NCBI GenBank assembly: GCA_021731045.1
Contig: JAKFYE010000012.1
Coordinates: 1-58,263, forward strand
Reading direction: 5' to 3'
From: Bdellovibrionales bacterium
GTDB taxonomy: Bacteria > Bdellovibrionota > Bdellovibrionia > Bdellovibrionales > JAKFYE01
Length of the DNA: 58,263 bases
A program made the position numbers and the translations under genes. Under the pieces are notes generated by a model. The model was given only the letters and a program-made list of their open reading frames with translations. It was not told the DNA's origin and searched no databases. The stretch's first letter is position 1. Each line of letters starts with the position of its first letter. This document shows, piece by piece, positions 6,246 through 14,255 of this stretch.

Positions 6246-8870
6246 TTAAAGTGCGGGTCCTGTATAGTTCCCTTTAAAGATTTCCACAATCTCTGCAGCA
6301 CTCAAGTCTCGGTCATAATAAACGACTTCGTCAATTGAACCCTTAAAAAGTCTGAAACCATCGGGTCGTTGGCCAAAAACAAAGGCCCCGGTTCCAGTCG
6401 TGCGAGGCAACCCAACGTATCTTATATTTTCAAGTACTCCATCGAGATATAGATTCATCCAGATTCCGTCATATGTGATAGTAGCCATATGCCAAGCACC
6501 AGTAGTCACAACAGTTCTGCCTTTGATCTCTGCGAAATCATACTCATAATTAGCGTCAGGTCCAAAGTTTATTTGCGCAAATAATCTTGGAAGTGTTCCA
6601 CCAGCAAGCATTAAGACGTAATAGCCAGCCGTACGCTCATGCAGATTCTTTCCACCAATCCAGATTCGTGAGTCAGCAGGAGGGTTAAAGACATCAGGAT
6701 TAAACCAAAGTGAGAACGTAAATTTATCCGATTCCATTGCTGCACTATGGGGAACGCTGACTTGCGATGTTATTCCGTCGAAATGTAATCCACCTCCCAT
6801 TGGGCTTGAAACAAAATTCAACGAGCCTGAAGCGACGCCATTGAGAGTTTTCAGCGCTCCGTCGTTCAGTGCAGTATTTCCAGAAAAACGGGTCGCATCT
6901 AAACTCATCAAAAGCTGAGGGGATCTAGGAGGGCGTAACACTGAAACAGGTGGTATGGGAGCTACGCAAGGAGATGATTCTGTGTCGAGCCCATCTTTAA
7001 TATGAGCAAAAGCAGGCTCAAGACCCTCGGTGCCTGTAAGCTTCGAATTGTCTGAAGTGTTACCACTCCAAATGTTCGTGTTAGCAGGGTCGGTATTTCC
7101 CAGCACGTCATTTGTGTTGTTAGAGAGAAACTCATAAGCATTTTGGATAGTGTTATCTCGAACTGTAATGAACGCGCTTCCCTGATCCAAATAAATCCCG
7201 ACACCGTCGCTCACAGGCCTCTTGCCCCAAAGCGGCTCTTTAAAAAGATCATGAATAAAATTGTTTGAAATGATAGTGCCATCCATTCTTCCGAGAGTAT
7301 AGATTGCGCCCCCATCGATCATTGTTCGTGTCGTCCGACAAATACGATTGAATGAAATAGTATTATTTGAAGCTGAGGTTTGTTGGGACGCCCAGCCCCA
7401 ACCCAAGCTGATTCCGGAATAAGGAACCGTAGAAATTTCGTTGTGCGAAATTTTAACATCGTGGACATAACCAGCAAAAATCCCGACCGACCCAGGAAAA
7501 TCTACACCGATTTCTGTTATGTAATTATTTGTGACGTCAACGGCGCTAATCATCCGGGGTTTAAGTCCAAAGTAAAATGGAACGACTCGGCTGTTCTCAA
7601 GGTCGATAGCCGAGGCGGAGATATCATAAAAGACGTTCCCTATAATTTTGCTCTGTTTGACTGCACTATGAAATTCGAGACCCACGCCCCCAAGATGAGT
7701 AAAACGATTATAAGACACTTCAATTTTCTCGGCATCTTGCACACGAAAAGCACCTGGTATGGTTGCAGAATAGGGACTCCAAAAATATTGGCCGGCTTGA
7801 TTTTCAACATATCCAGAGCTCGAGGGTCTTTCCCAAGACGAGTGGGTGAAAGTGATATCCTCAAATTTCAGATTGCGCACTTTTTCATTTTGATTTCCTG
7901 CAATATCAATGATTTGCTCTAGAGCAGGTGTTATGACTTCAGCTGTCGATAAGTCTTCTCCCACCAACGGCATATAGAAGAGTTCTGAGGTTGCGATATT
8001 AAAATACCACTCACCAGGACGATCCAAAAATTCTCTCGAATTTTGCAGATAGTATGCAGATGAAATCGAAGGATTGAAAATCTTCAACAATCGATCCTTC
8101 TCGGGAACTTGAGGTGTTAGCTCCATCATTCCATTAACCATTTGTGATGACCCAACTCTGACAATAGCTTCATGCCATGTTTGAAGAAGCACAATTTCCA
8201 TGCCTGAAAAATCTTGAACCGTTGAAGTCATATTCGCATCTGTCGCCACGCGGAGATTAGGGCAATTCCATGTATCTGAAGTTTGTGTGCAACTTATCCA
8301 ATGATTAGACTCCAAAGCGCGCAAAGAACCTATGTTTGGATTTCTTGCGCGAGTCGCTCGCTTGCCATTGATATAAAGTTGTCGAAACCCTGCAGGTGCA
8401 TTGACAGTCGTTTTGAAAATACCACCGCCCACGCTTGACCAACTCAGTGCATGTTTGTTTCCGCCGCTCAAGGTAGTTCGAGAAAAGCCGTCTCCTTTGT
8501 AGATCACAGAGAAGCCGTTTGTACCTGAGTCCTGAGGTTCAAATTTCAATGTTTGATTCAAATAATAAGTGCCGGCACCAATGTGCACAATAAGATCCGA
8601 ATCGAGATTTTTAGAGCGGAGCCGCGCTTCTTGTTGCGCTCTTGCGAGAGTAAGAAATGGGTATGCCGAACTTCCGTTGTTTTGATCGCTTCCTTTTGAC
8701 GAGACATGAATCACAAGCTCGTCTCCGTCAGAGTTTAGAGAGCCAATTGAATTAATTGGCTTAATCGACCTAAATGGTACTCCGCAGTTTTGAAAAAATA
8801 GGATGCCTCCAAAAGCAAAAGTTAGTGAGATAATCGAAATGAAAGATCTTCGTTTAGAATTTTGGAACAT
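6246..8870 (-). CDS. Secreted lipoprotein with beta-helix and LamG domains
   Basis: The signal peptide ends in a lipobox FFQNCG with Cys29. Residues of about 50-620 look like a right-handed parallel beta-helix of the pectate-lyase/DUF1565 type: an early segment VIHVSSKGSDQNNGSSAYPF, then many N-rich rungs such as NNYITEIG and NNFIHDL. Residues of about 650-870 form a LamG/concanavalin-like domain (LHFDGITSQVSVPHS, FTFSLWFNPD, MNLYLDGV, FKGSIDEVVYYDRDLS). Such proteins cleave or bind polysaccharide; a cell-surface glycan lyase or adhesin is likely. The gene lies immediately upstream of the HEIGH protein. The actual substrate and catalytic residues cannot be fixed by eye. Confidence 0.8.
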   Translation of the reverse strand: MFQNSKRRSFISIISLTFAFGGILFFQNCGVPFRSIKPINSIGSLNSDGDELVIHVSSKGSDQNNGSSAYPFLTLARAQQEARLRSKNLDSDLIVHIGAGTYYLNQTLKFEPQDSGTNGFSVIYKGDGFSRTTLSGGNKHALSWSSVGGGIFKTTVNAPAGFRQLYINGKRATRARNPNIGSLRALESNHWISCTQTSDTWNCPNLRVATDANMTSTVQDFSGMEIVLLQTWHEAIVRVGSSQMVNGMMELTPQVPEKDRLLKIFNPSISSAYYLQNSREFLDRPGEWYFNIATSELFYMPLVGEDLSTAEVITPALEQIIDIAGNQNEKVRNLKFEDITFTHSSWERPSSSGYVENQAGQYFWSPYSATIPGAFRVQDAEKIEVSYNRFTHLGGVGLEFHSAVKQSKIIGNVFYDISASAIDLENSRVVPFYFGLKPRMISAVDVTNNYITEIGVDFPGSVGIFAGYVHDVKISHNEISTVPYSGISLGWGWASQQTSASNNTISFNRICRTTRTMIDGGAIYTLGRMDGTIISNNFIHDLFKEPLWGKRPVSDGVGIYLDQGSAFITVRDNTIQNAYEFLSNNTNDVLGNTDPANTNIWSGNTSDNSKLTGTEGLEPAFAHIKDGLDTESSPCVAPIPPVSVLRPPRSPQLLMSLDATRFSGNTALNDGALKTLNGVASGSLNFVSSPMGGGLHFDGITSQVSVPHSAAMESDKFTFSLWFNPDVFNPPADSRIWIGGKNLHERTAGYYVLMLAGGTLPRLFAQINFGPDANYEYDFAEIKGRTVVTTGAWHMATITYDGIWMNLYLDGVLENIRYVGLPRTTGTGAFVFGQRPDGFRLFKGSIDEVVYYDRDLSAAEIVEIFKGNYTGPAL

Positions 8871-9026
8871 TGTTTAAACTAATCGGAACACTCAAGCTGA
8901 AACTTAACCTTAGCAGGAAAATAATACCTCACTTGTGAAACACACTTATTCAATGACAATTCACACTCTTAGTAAGCGTAACTACAGCTATATTTGGGAG
9001 GTATGGGGTTTGCTTTCAATAGATGA

Positions 9027-10043
9027 ATGCGACAGAGAATGCGGGTGATCGTTTATATTGGACCTTTGAGCCTGTTTTTGGCTTTTGTGGTGTCTTTTTT
9101 TTCACTGTTGCAAATAAAAGCTGCAACTGATTTAGGTGAAGCCTCTAACACTTTAATTTCTGTGGAGTATGAAAACTATCGATCCCAGCACCCTCTTGGC
9201 AGCTGCGCCTCAAACGGCCAAAATGCGCGCGTTCTCATCTCCGGTTTTGGTCTTTTTGATGGAGTTGATTACAACGGATCCGGCACCGTGATTAAGTCGA
9301 TGATGGACACTCAGTTTTGGCCACAAGACTCTCAATTCTTAAGTCAGTTCCCCCAGACGTCTGCGACACCAGGAAAGCTTACCTCAAAAGACAACGGTGC
9401 CTTCGCAGTCATGCGCACGCTCAAAATTGAAGAAAAATCCTATGACGTTTGTTTTGTATTATTGGAAGTGCGATGGGATCTTGCCGCGGCAATTTTAAAT
9501 TATGAAATTCAAAAGATGAAACCAAATCTTATTTTAATGACGGGACGAAGTGGCGCAAAAGTAGAAATCGAAGGCGAGGCTACGAATATTACGACGACAC
9601 TTTTGGATTTTAATTTTGACGGCGAACCTTTGAATACTCCGCCTCACAAAAATATTCCCAATTCAAAATGGATTGTAGATAATTATCCCACCTCAAAAAC
9701 TATAAAATTAAATTGGGATATTGAAAAAGTCGCACAAGCCATCACTCCGCTTGTGAAACAATTGGGTTTTGATACCGTTAGCAACACGTTTGCCCAACCC
9801 GGAAACGATTATATTTGCAATAATGTTAGCTTCTATACTGCGATATCAGTCTTGCAACCCGATATCTACGCCGCCGGCGATAAAATAAAATTGAGTCATT
9901 TAACTGGGTCACCTACACCACAATTTGGATTTCTTCATATACCCGCATTTGATATTCAACAGCCAAATCTTGAAGCCGCAACTCCATTGGTTTTTGGCTT
10001 TGCTCAAGTCTTTGCAAAAATTATTTCGACGTTACTCAAGTAA
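9027..10043 (+). CDS. Exported pyroglutamyl-peptidase I homologue (peptidase C15)
   Basis: After an N-terminal hydrophobic segment (residues 8-32) the protein follows the C15 fold. VLISGFGLFDGVDYN (69-83) matches the family's opening GFxPF region. DYICNN holds the catalytic Cys264, and GFLHIP holds the catalytic His304. Family members remove N-terminal pyroglutamate from peptides and are about 200-215 residues and cytoplasmic. This copy is longer and carries a signal peptide or anchor, so it probably acts in the periplasm or outside. The start is uncertain between 9027 and the ATG at 9039. It is divergent from the beta-helix lipoprotein gene. Confidence 0.75.
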   Translation: MRQRMRVIVYIGPLSLFLAFVVSFFSLLQIKAATDLGEASNTLISVEYENYRSQHPLGSCASNGQNARVLISGFGLFDGVDYNGSGTVIKSMMDTQFWPQDSQFLSQFPQTSATPGKLTSKDNGAFAVMRTLKIEEKSYDVCFVLLEVRWDLAAAILNYEIQKMKPNLILMTGRSGAKVEIEGEATNITTTLLDFNFDGEPLNTPPHKNIPNSKWIVDNYPTSKTIKLNWDIEKVAQAITPLVKQLGFDTVSNTFAQPGNDYICNNVSFYTAISVLQPDIYAAGDKIKLSHLTGSPTPQFGFLHIPAFDIQQPNLEAATPLVFGFAQVFAKIISTLLK

Positions 10044-10093
10044 TTGAGTTGAGCCTGTTCTTCTAATTATTTACGTGAGTGTATGTACGATAG

Positions 10094-10648
10094 TCATCCT
10101 GAGTTCGCCGCGCGATTCCATGCAATCAGAAACCGCGCCTGATTCTTATCGTACCCAAAGCCTTCATACTTATTAATCTCAATATAATCTCGAAGATTCA
10201 AAAAACCTTTAAAGCTAGTCACGACTCGAGTATAGGGACGATAATCCCAAAAGCGATCCTTGGCTTCTTTCTTAAGAGGATTCCAACGACTAGCTCCCGT
10301 AACCGCCATAGCAATAGCAGACGTAATAGCTCTAATAAACGGCCGATAAGTAAACCGATTCGAAAGCTTAATTTGTAAGTGCAAATGATTCCCAACATTC
10401 GCAAGCGAAAGAACCTTAATTCGATACTTAGTAGAAAACGTCTTAATAATTCGACGAATCTCCAACGTATGCTGCTGACGCTTAAAAGACCAAACCCCAG
10501 TAGCCTTAGACGAGCGCAAAACCAAATGCATAGTATGTCGAGTATCCAGAGGCCGAGGTGTTGATCGACCTTTGCGAGTATTTAAAAGCACCCCACCATA
10601 AGAGCTATTTTGTTTCTTAAGCATTTCAAGCTGAGGGTTTCTTTTCAT
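10094..10648 (-). CDS. IS200-like / REP-associated tyrosine transposase (Y1, HUH)
   Basis: The HUH-type metal site is GNHLHLQI, and a downstream helix YIEINKY carries the likely catalytic tyrosine. It opens with MHLVLRS near the N-terminal strand, typical of Y1 transposases of the REP-associated class. The open frame extends to 10738 with a hydrophobic stretch unlike the family, so the internal ATG at 10648 (MKRNPQLEML) is preferred; no strong ribosome site helps the choice. Conserved length and motifs suggest an intact protein. It would nick single-stranded DNA at the hairpins that flank it. Confidence 0.85.
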   Translation of the reverse strand: MKRNPQLEMLKKQNSSYGGVLLNTRKGRSTPRPLDTRHTMHLVLRSSKATGVWSFKRQQHTLEIRRIIKTFSTKYRIKVLSLANVGNHLHLQIKLSNRFTYRPFIRAITSAIAMAVTGASRWNPLKKEAKDRFWDYRPYTRVVTSFKGFLNLRDYIEINKYEGFGYDKNQARFLIAWNRAANSG

Positions 10649-10769
10649 TTCTAAAAAATATGTGCACGAAGGTATAAAGTCAATGAAAAAAAAGATAAAA
10701 ACCAAACTCAAATAGAAATTAATTTTAACAAAAGACACCTATGAAACTTCGAATGTCAGATCACTTCAT

Positions 10770-10794
10770 CCTAATTATAGCGTAAATAATTAGG
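10770..10794. repeat. Perfect 9-bp hairpin, REP-like end of the transposase unit
   Basis: CCTAATTAT (10770-10778) and ATAATTAGG (10786-10794) are a perfect stem with a 7-nt loop. It overlaps the right inverted repeat of the transposase unit. A second stem, GCCCC/GGGGC, follows at about 10806-10821. The rest of the 310-bp space up to the OmpA gene shows no gene. Confidence 0.6.
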
Positions 10795-10960
10795 AGAACT
10801 GGCGTGCCCCACTAACGGGGCTTTGAGCCTGTTCTTTCCGTACATAGACGGCAAACGCATCTAACAAAAGATGGCTTAAGGGTCTCTGCAAGACTACGTC
10901 ATCCTGCCAATGTTTCTTATGAAATGTTGCATTAGAAGCAGGAGTCCACCCCGCTACCTT

Positions 10961-11992
10961 TTACATCGAACTGAGAACGGCGACGACGCGGCGATTACGC
11001 GACTTCCCGTCAGTCGTGGCGTTTGAAGCAATAGGTTTGTCAGGACCAAAGCCTTGTGATTGCAATCGCGACGGGTCTACACCGGTTCGTGCGACAATTG
11101 CGTCTTTAACAGCCGCCGCACGGTTGGCAGATAACTTTAGGTTGTGTTGGCGCGAACCAACTGAATCCGTATGACCTTCGACCACGACATCCAAATCAGG
11201 GTTGTCGTTCATAAATTTTCCAAACGCATCGATGATGGGGTAATACTGTTCTTTAACAAAATATTTATTAGTATCGAACTCGACTTTTAAAGTTTTCGTT
11301 ACTTTTTGCTTAGGTAGGCAGCCAATCGAATTCACTCGAGAACCGCGCGGAGTATCTGGGCAATCATCCTTATCGTCGTAAACACCATCTCGATCAGAAT
11401 CTACGCGCACAACGGGAGTCGGTGCTGGCGGTTCGTTGTCGCGGCTGAACTTCCAAGTAAAACTCACCATCGGTAAACCCAATTGTGCCGACGTTGCTGG
11501 CTTGTCATCAAGGTCCACATTTAGAAAGTCGTAAATTAAACCTAAGGCCCAACGTTTGCCCGCCCATATTTCTTTAACACCGGTTCGTGCAAAAAAATGA
11601 AATGTATCTTGGGCTTTATTTACCGCTCGAGGAAAGTTATTGGCTTTTCCCGCGCCGGCACCAACTAAAAGAAACGGTTTAAGTTGAGAGTCAGTAAAAA
11701 ATCTCAAGCCATAAGCCGCACTAAGCCCTGGATAATTACGACCAGAACCTTCAAAATCAAAATAGTCGAACGTGATATCAAATCGGCTCCGCGCGTCCCA
11801 CTCACGTGATAACCACAGCGCTCCACCGACCGAACTTTTTAATTCATCACCAATAGCATCAAGTTGAGTCAAGTTTGGACCGACACCTGCGTTCAAACTC
11901 CACTCTGGGTTTGACATTTCACCAGCAAAACTAATCACGGCCGAACACAAAATGAAGAACGTAAAAATGAGTTTCAATACAGTATCGGACAT
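10961..11992 (-). CDS. OmpA-family outer-membrane protein
   Basis: A signal peptide (about residues 1-24) is followed by an eight-strand-type beta-barrel region (about 28-190). A proline-rich hinge with one calcium-binding type-3 repeat comes next (DSDRDGVYDDKDDCPDTP, about 198-215). The C-terminal OmpA peptidoglycan-binding domain (about 235-343) has VVVEGHTDSVGS, NLKLSANRAAAV and GKSRNRRV. Such proteins anchor the outer membrane to peptidoglycan. The start has GGAG seven bases upstream. It follows the repeat lipoprotein gene by 12 bp and is likely co-transcribed with it. Confidence 0.93.
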   Translation of the reverse strand: MSDTVLKLIFTFFILCSAVISFAGEMSNPEWSLNAGVGPNLTQLDAIGDELKSSVGGALWLSREWDARSRFDITFDYFDFEGSGRNYPGLSAAYGLRFFTDSQLKPFLLVGAGAGKANNFPRAVNKAQDTFHFFARTGVKEIWAGKRWALGLIYDFLNVDLDDKPATSAQLGLPMVSFTWKFSRDNEPPAPTPVVRVDSDRDGVYDDKDDCPDTPRGSRVNSIGCLPKQKVTKTLKVEFDTNKYFVKEQYYPIIDAFGKFMNDNPDLDVVVEGHTDSVGSRQHNLKLSANRAAAVKDAIVARTGVDPSRLQSQGFGPDKPIASNATTDGKSRNRRVVAVLSSM

Positions 11993-12004
11993 AGACGTCT
12001 CCGC

Positions 12005-13084
12005 TTAGTGATGCTTGCCGTGATCTTTTGAGTGATCGTCATTATTGCGATCCGGATGCGTTCCACGACATACTTCGTGACCATCGTCTTCTCCACCATC
12101 ATCCGTATCTTTCTTGAGCGGATCTGTATGATGTTTTTTTACTTCGGCACCATCTGACAAACCGTCATTATCAGTGTCGGAATCGTTTGGATCCGTGCCG
12201 TATTTACCTTCTTCACTCCCCAACAAGCCGTCGTTATCGGCATCGCAATCATTTGAGCGATCATCGCGTTTATCGAGAGGGTTTTTGCCGTGTTTGACTT
12301 CGTAACCGTCATTGACGCCACCGCCGTCGGTATCGCGCTTTAAAGGATTCGTATGGTATTTAAAATACTCTTCGCCATCTTTTAATCCATCACCATCAGT
12401 ATCCGGATTTTTGGGATTCGTGCCGAGATACTTTTCTTTTGAATTCGTCAAACCGTCATGATCATCATCTGGATCGCCGGGCTTTACGATGTCGTCATTT
12501 TTGTTAAGAGGATCTGTTCCCCGACCAACTTCCACTCCATCGTTAACGCCACCTTTATCTGTATCTGATTTTTTAGGATCGGTGTGTGTCGTGTTCACTT
12601 CAGTGCCATCAGCTAACCCATCGTCGTCGGTGTCAGGATCGTTCGGATTTGTTCCTAAAGTGGCTTCTTCCGTATTTGTGAGACCGTCACCATCATTATC
12701 TGATATTGCGGGGGTCGCATCATCACTTGGGTCAAGTGGATCTAAACCATTATTAACTTCAAGCCCATCATTTTTACCGCCACCATCAGTATCGGGATTT
12801 CTGGGATCCGTCATATGAGTGTTTCTTTCGGCACCATCTAACAAACCATCGTCATCAGAGTCGGGATCATTAGGATCTGTTCCGATAACGCCTTCTTCAT
12901 TGTCCAATAAACCATCACCATCTGTGTCTTGGACAAGTTTAATAGCCTCAACTGTGTCATTAGTGTTTTCGCTTTCGCCATAATTAATTCGTGCGCAATT
13001 TTGATACGCTAAACCAATTGAGGCGATCAAAACGATGAACGTAGATGGAACAAAAAACTTATGCTTATAAAATTGCATTTTCAT
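12005..13084 (-). CDS. Lipoprotein made of thrombospondin type-3-like calcium repeats
   Basis: The lipobox LAYQNC places the modified Cys near residue 29. From about residue 50 to the end there are four higher-order units of about 70-76 residues. Each has three Asp-rich calcium loops: DTDGDGLLDNEEG, then DSDDDGLLDGAE, then DTDGGGKNDGLEV, ending in DPLDPSDD or similar. The C-terminus is His/Lys/Asp-rich. The protein is probably a rigid calcium-stabilised surface stalk. The ATG has TTGGAG upstream. It is the first gene of a pair with the OmpA-family protein, whose hinge uses the same kind of repeat. Confidence 0.85.
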   Translation of the reverse strand: MKMQFYKHKFFVPSTFIVLIASIGLAYQNCARINYGESENTNDTVEAIKLVQDTDGDGLLDNEEGVIGTDPNDPDSDDDGLLDGAERNTHMTDPRNPDTDGGGKNDGLEVNNGLDPLDPSDDATPAISDNDGDGLTNTEEATLGTNPNDPDTDDDGLADGTEVNTTHTDPKKSDTDKGGVNDGVEVGRGTDPLNKNDDIVKPGDPDDDHDGLTNSKEKYLGTNPKNPDTDGDGLKDGEEYFKYHTNPLKRDTDGGGVNDGYEVKHGKNPLDKRDDRSNDCDADNDGLLGSEEGKYGTDPNDSDTDNDGLSDGAEVKKHHTDPLKKDTDDGGEDDGHEVCRGTHPDRNNDDHSKDHGKHH

Positions 13085-13323
13085 AATGACTCCAAGATGT
13101 TGCCAACTCTTCCTTTCATCATAAAGTAATTTTGACGAATCACAACATCCACTTCGTCATCAGGGAAGTCATGAGAATTCCAATTCTTAATTCTACCATC
13201 AACGCTTGTTTTTCTAGACTTATGTCGATGATCATTCTCAACAAAAGTATTCAATACAAATGTGAAACGACCTTGCAATGTTAAGAGAGCTAGGAGGACT
13301 CACAAAAGCTGTTCCACAAAATA

Positions 13324-14235
13324 TTAATCTTCTCTATCGAGTTCGACAAATTGCCATTTGACGGCTTTAAAATGGGCTTTCGTTTCACGCTCTAATTGAT
13401 TAACCAAATCAATCGCGTGGTCGACGTTTGTCACATCGCCGGGATGAACTTTGCAACTAAGCATGATCTCGTCGGAGCCAGTTTGAATTGCGATTATGTT
13501 TAAAACTTTTCCATTCGGAAAAAGTGTTTTTGTTTTGTTTTGAATAAAATCCTTAATGTCATCGCTTGCAGCTTCGCCAATGATGAACGACTTCACTTCA
13601 ACCGCAAGCAATACGGCCACACAAACTAAAATAATTCCGACTAAAATTGAACCCAAGGCATCCCAATAGGAGAGCCCGGTGATCCACGCGATGACCAAAC
13701 AAATTGTCGCCACCATTAAACCGGCAAGGGCCGCCGCGTCTTCAGTAAAAATAACTAAAAGCTCAGAGTTTTTTGTATATTTAAACCACTTCCAAAGACT
13801 TCCTAATTTATTTTGAGCTCGGACTTCTTTTAAGCAGGCAAAAAATGAATAACCTTCTAAAATTAAACTAAAAACGAGAATTCCCAAGCCCAGTAAAGGC
13901 GAAGAAATTTCTGAGTGTTCATTGAGTTTATGCACCCCTTCGTAAATTGCGAACAATCCGCCAACCGAAAAAAGTAAAATCGCCACAATGAAAGACCAAA
14001 AGAAAGCTTCACGACCATAGCCAAGAGGATGAATGGCGTCTGCAGGCTTTTGTGATTTTTTATTCCCGATCAAAAGTAAAACCTGGTTGGAACAGTCAAC
14101 CACGCTGTGAATGGCTTCAGCTAAAAGAGACGCGCTACCCGAAATAAATGCGCCTATGAATTTGGCAAATGCAATTCCGAGATTTGCAAAAAACGCGATC
14201 AAAATAACTTTCGATGAACCACCGGCCGAACTCAT
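13324..14235 (-). CDS. Cation diffusion facilitator (CDF) family transporter
   Basis: Five to six membrane helices and the CDF signature SGSASLLAEAIHSVVDCSNQ (about residues 31-50) carry the membrane metal site. HPLGYGREAFFWSF and the second-site segment EDAAALAGLMV follow. A short cytoplasmic C-terminal domain (about 215-303) ends the protein. Family members export Zn, Fe, Mn or other divalent ions in exchange for protons; which ion cannot be told here. Good ribosome site GAGAGGA. It follows recQ by 20 bp and is probably co-transcribed with it. Confidence 0.9.
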   Translation of the reverse strand: MSSAGGSSKVILIAFFANLGIAFAKFIGAFISGSASLLAEAIHSVVDCSNQVLLLIGNKKSQKPADAIHPLGYGREAFFWSFIVAILLFSVGGLFAIYEGVHKLNEHSEISSPLLGLGILVFSLILEGYSFFACLKEVRAQNKLGSLWKWFKYTKNSELLVIFTEDAAALAGLMVATICLVIAWITGLSYWDALGSILVGIILVCVAVLLAVEVKSFIIGEAASDDIKDFIQNKTKTLFPNGKVLNIIAIQTGSDEIMLSCKVHPGDVTNVDHAIDLVNQLERETKAHFKAVKWQFVELDRED

Positions 14236-14255
14236 AAAGTCCTCTCAATGTTTTG

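Larger units (their letters stand above)
10049..10836. mobile_element. REP-type transposase unit with terminal repeats
   Basis: The transposase gene at 10094-10648 is bounded by a perfect 14-bp direct repeat TTGAGCCTGTTCTT (10049-10062 and 10823-10836). It is also bounded by an inverted repeat, TTCTTCTAATTATTTACG (10058-10075) against CGTAAATAATTAGGAGAA (10781-10798), 17 of 18 matching. The right part adds two hairpins (10770-10794 and the GCCCC/GGGGC stem near 10806-10821). HUH transposases of the IS200 and REP families do not create target duplications, so the direct repeat is probably part of the recognised end sequence. Confidence 0.65.

Noticed and set aside
12489-12818. Ser/Pro-rich 109-residue plus-strand frame
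   Set aside because: It is the antisense reading of the Asp-rich repeat lipoprotein; the composition follows from the repeat codons.
12005-13084. CRISPR-like array in the repetitive DNA
   Set aside because: The repeats are coding, uneven in length and translate to calcium loops; no other short regularly spaced repeat array was seen in the window.
13081-13278. 65-residue frame overlapping the start of the calcium-repeat lipoprotein
   Set aside because: No ribosome site at its ATG; it covers the leader and Shine-Dalgarno of the lipoprotein, and the 4-bp overlap looks like chance.
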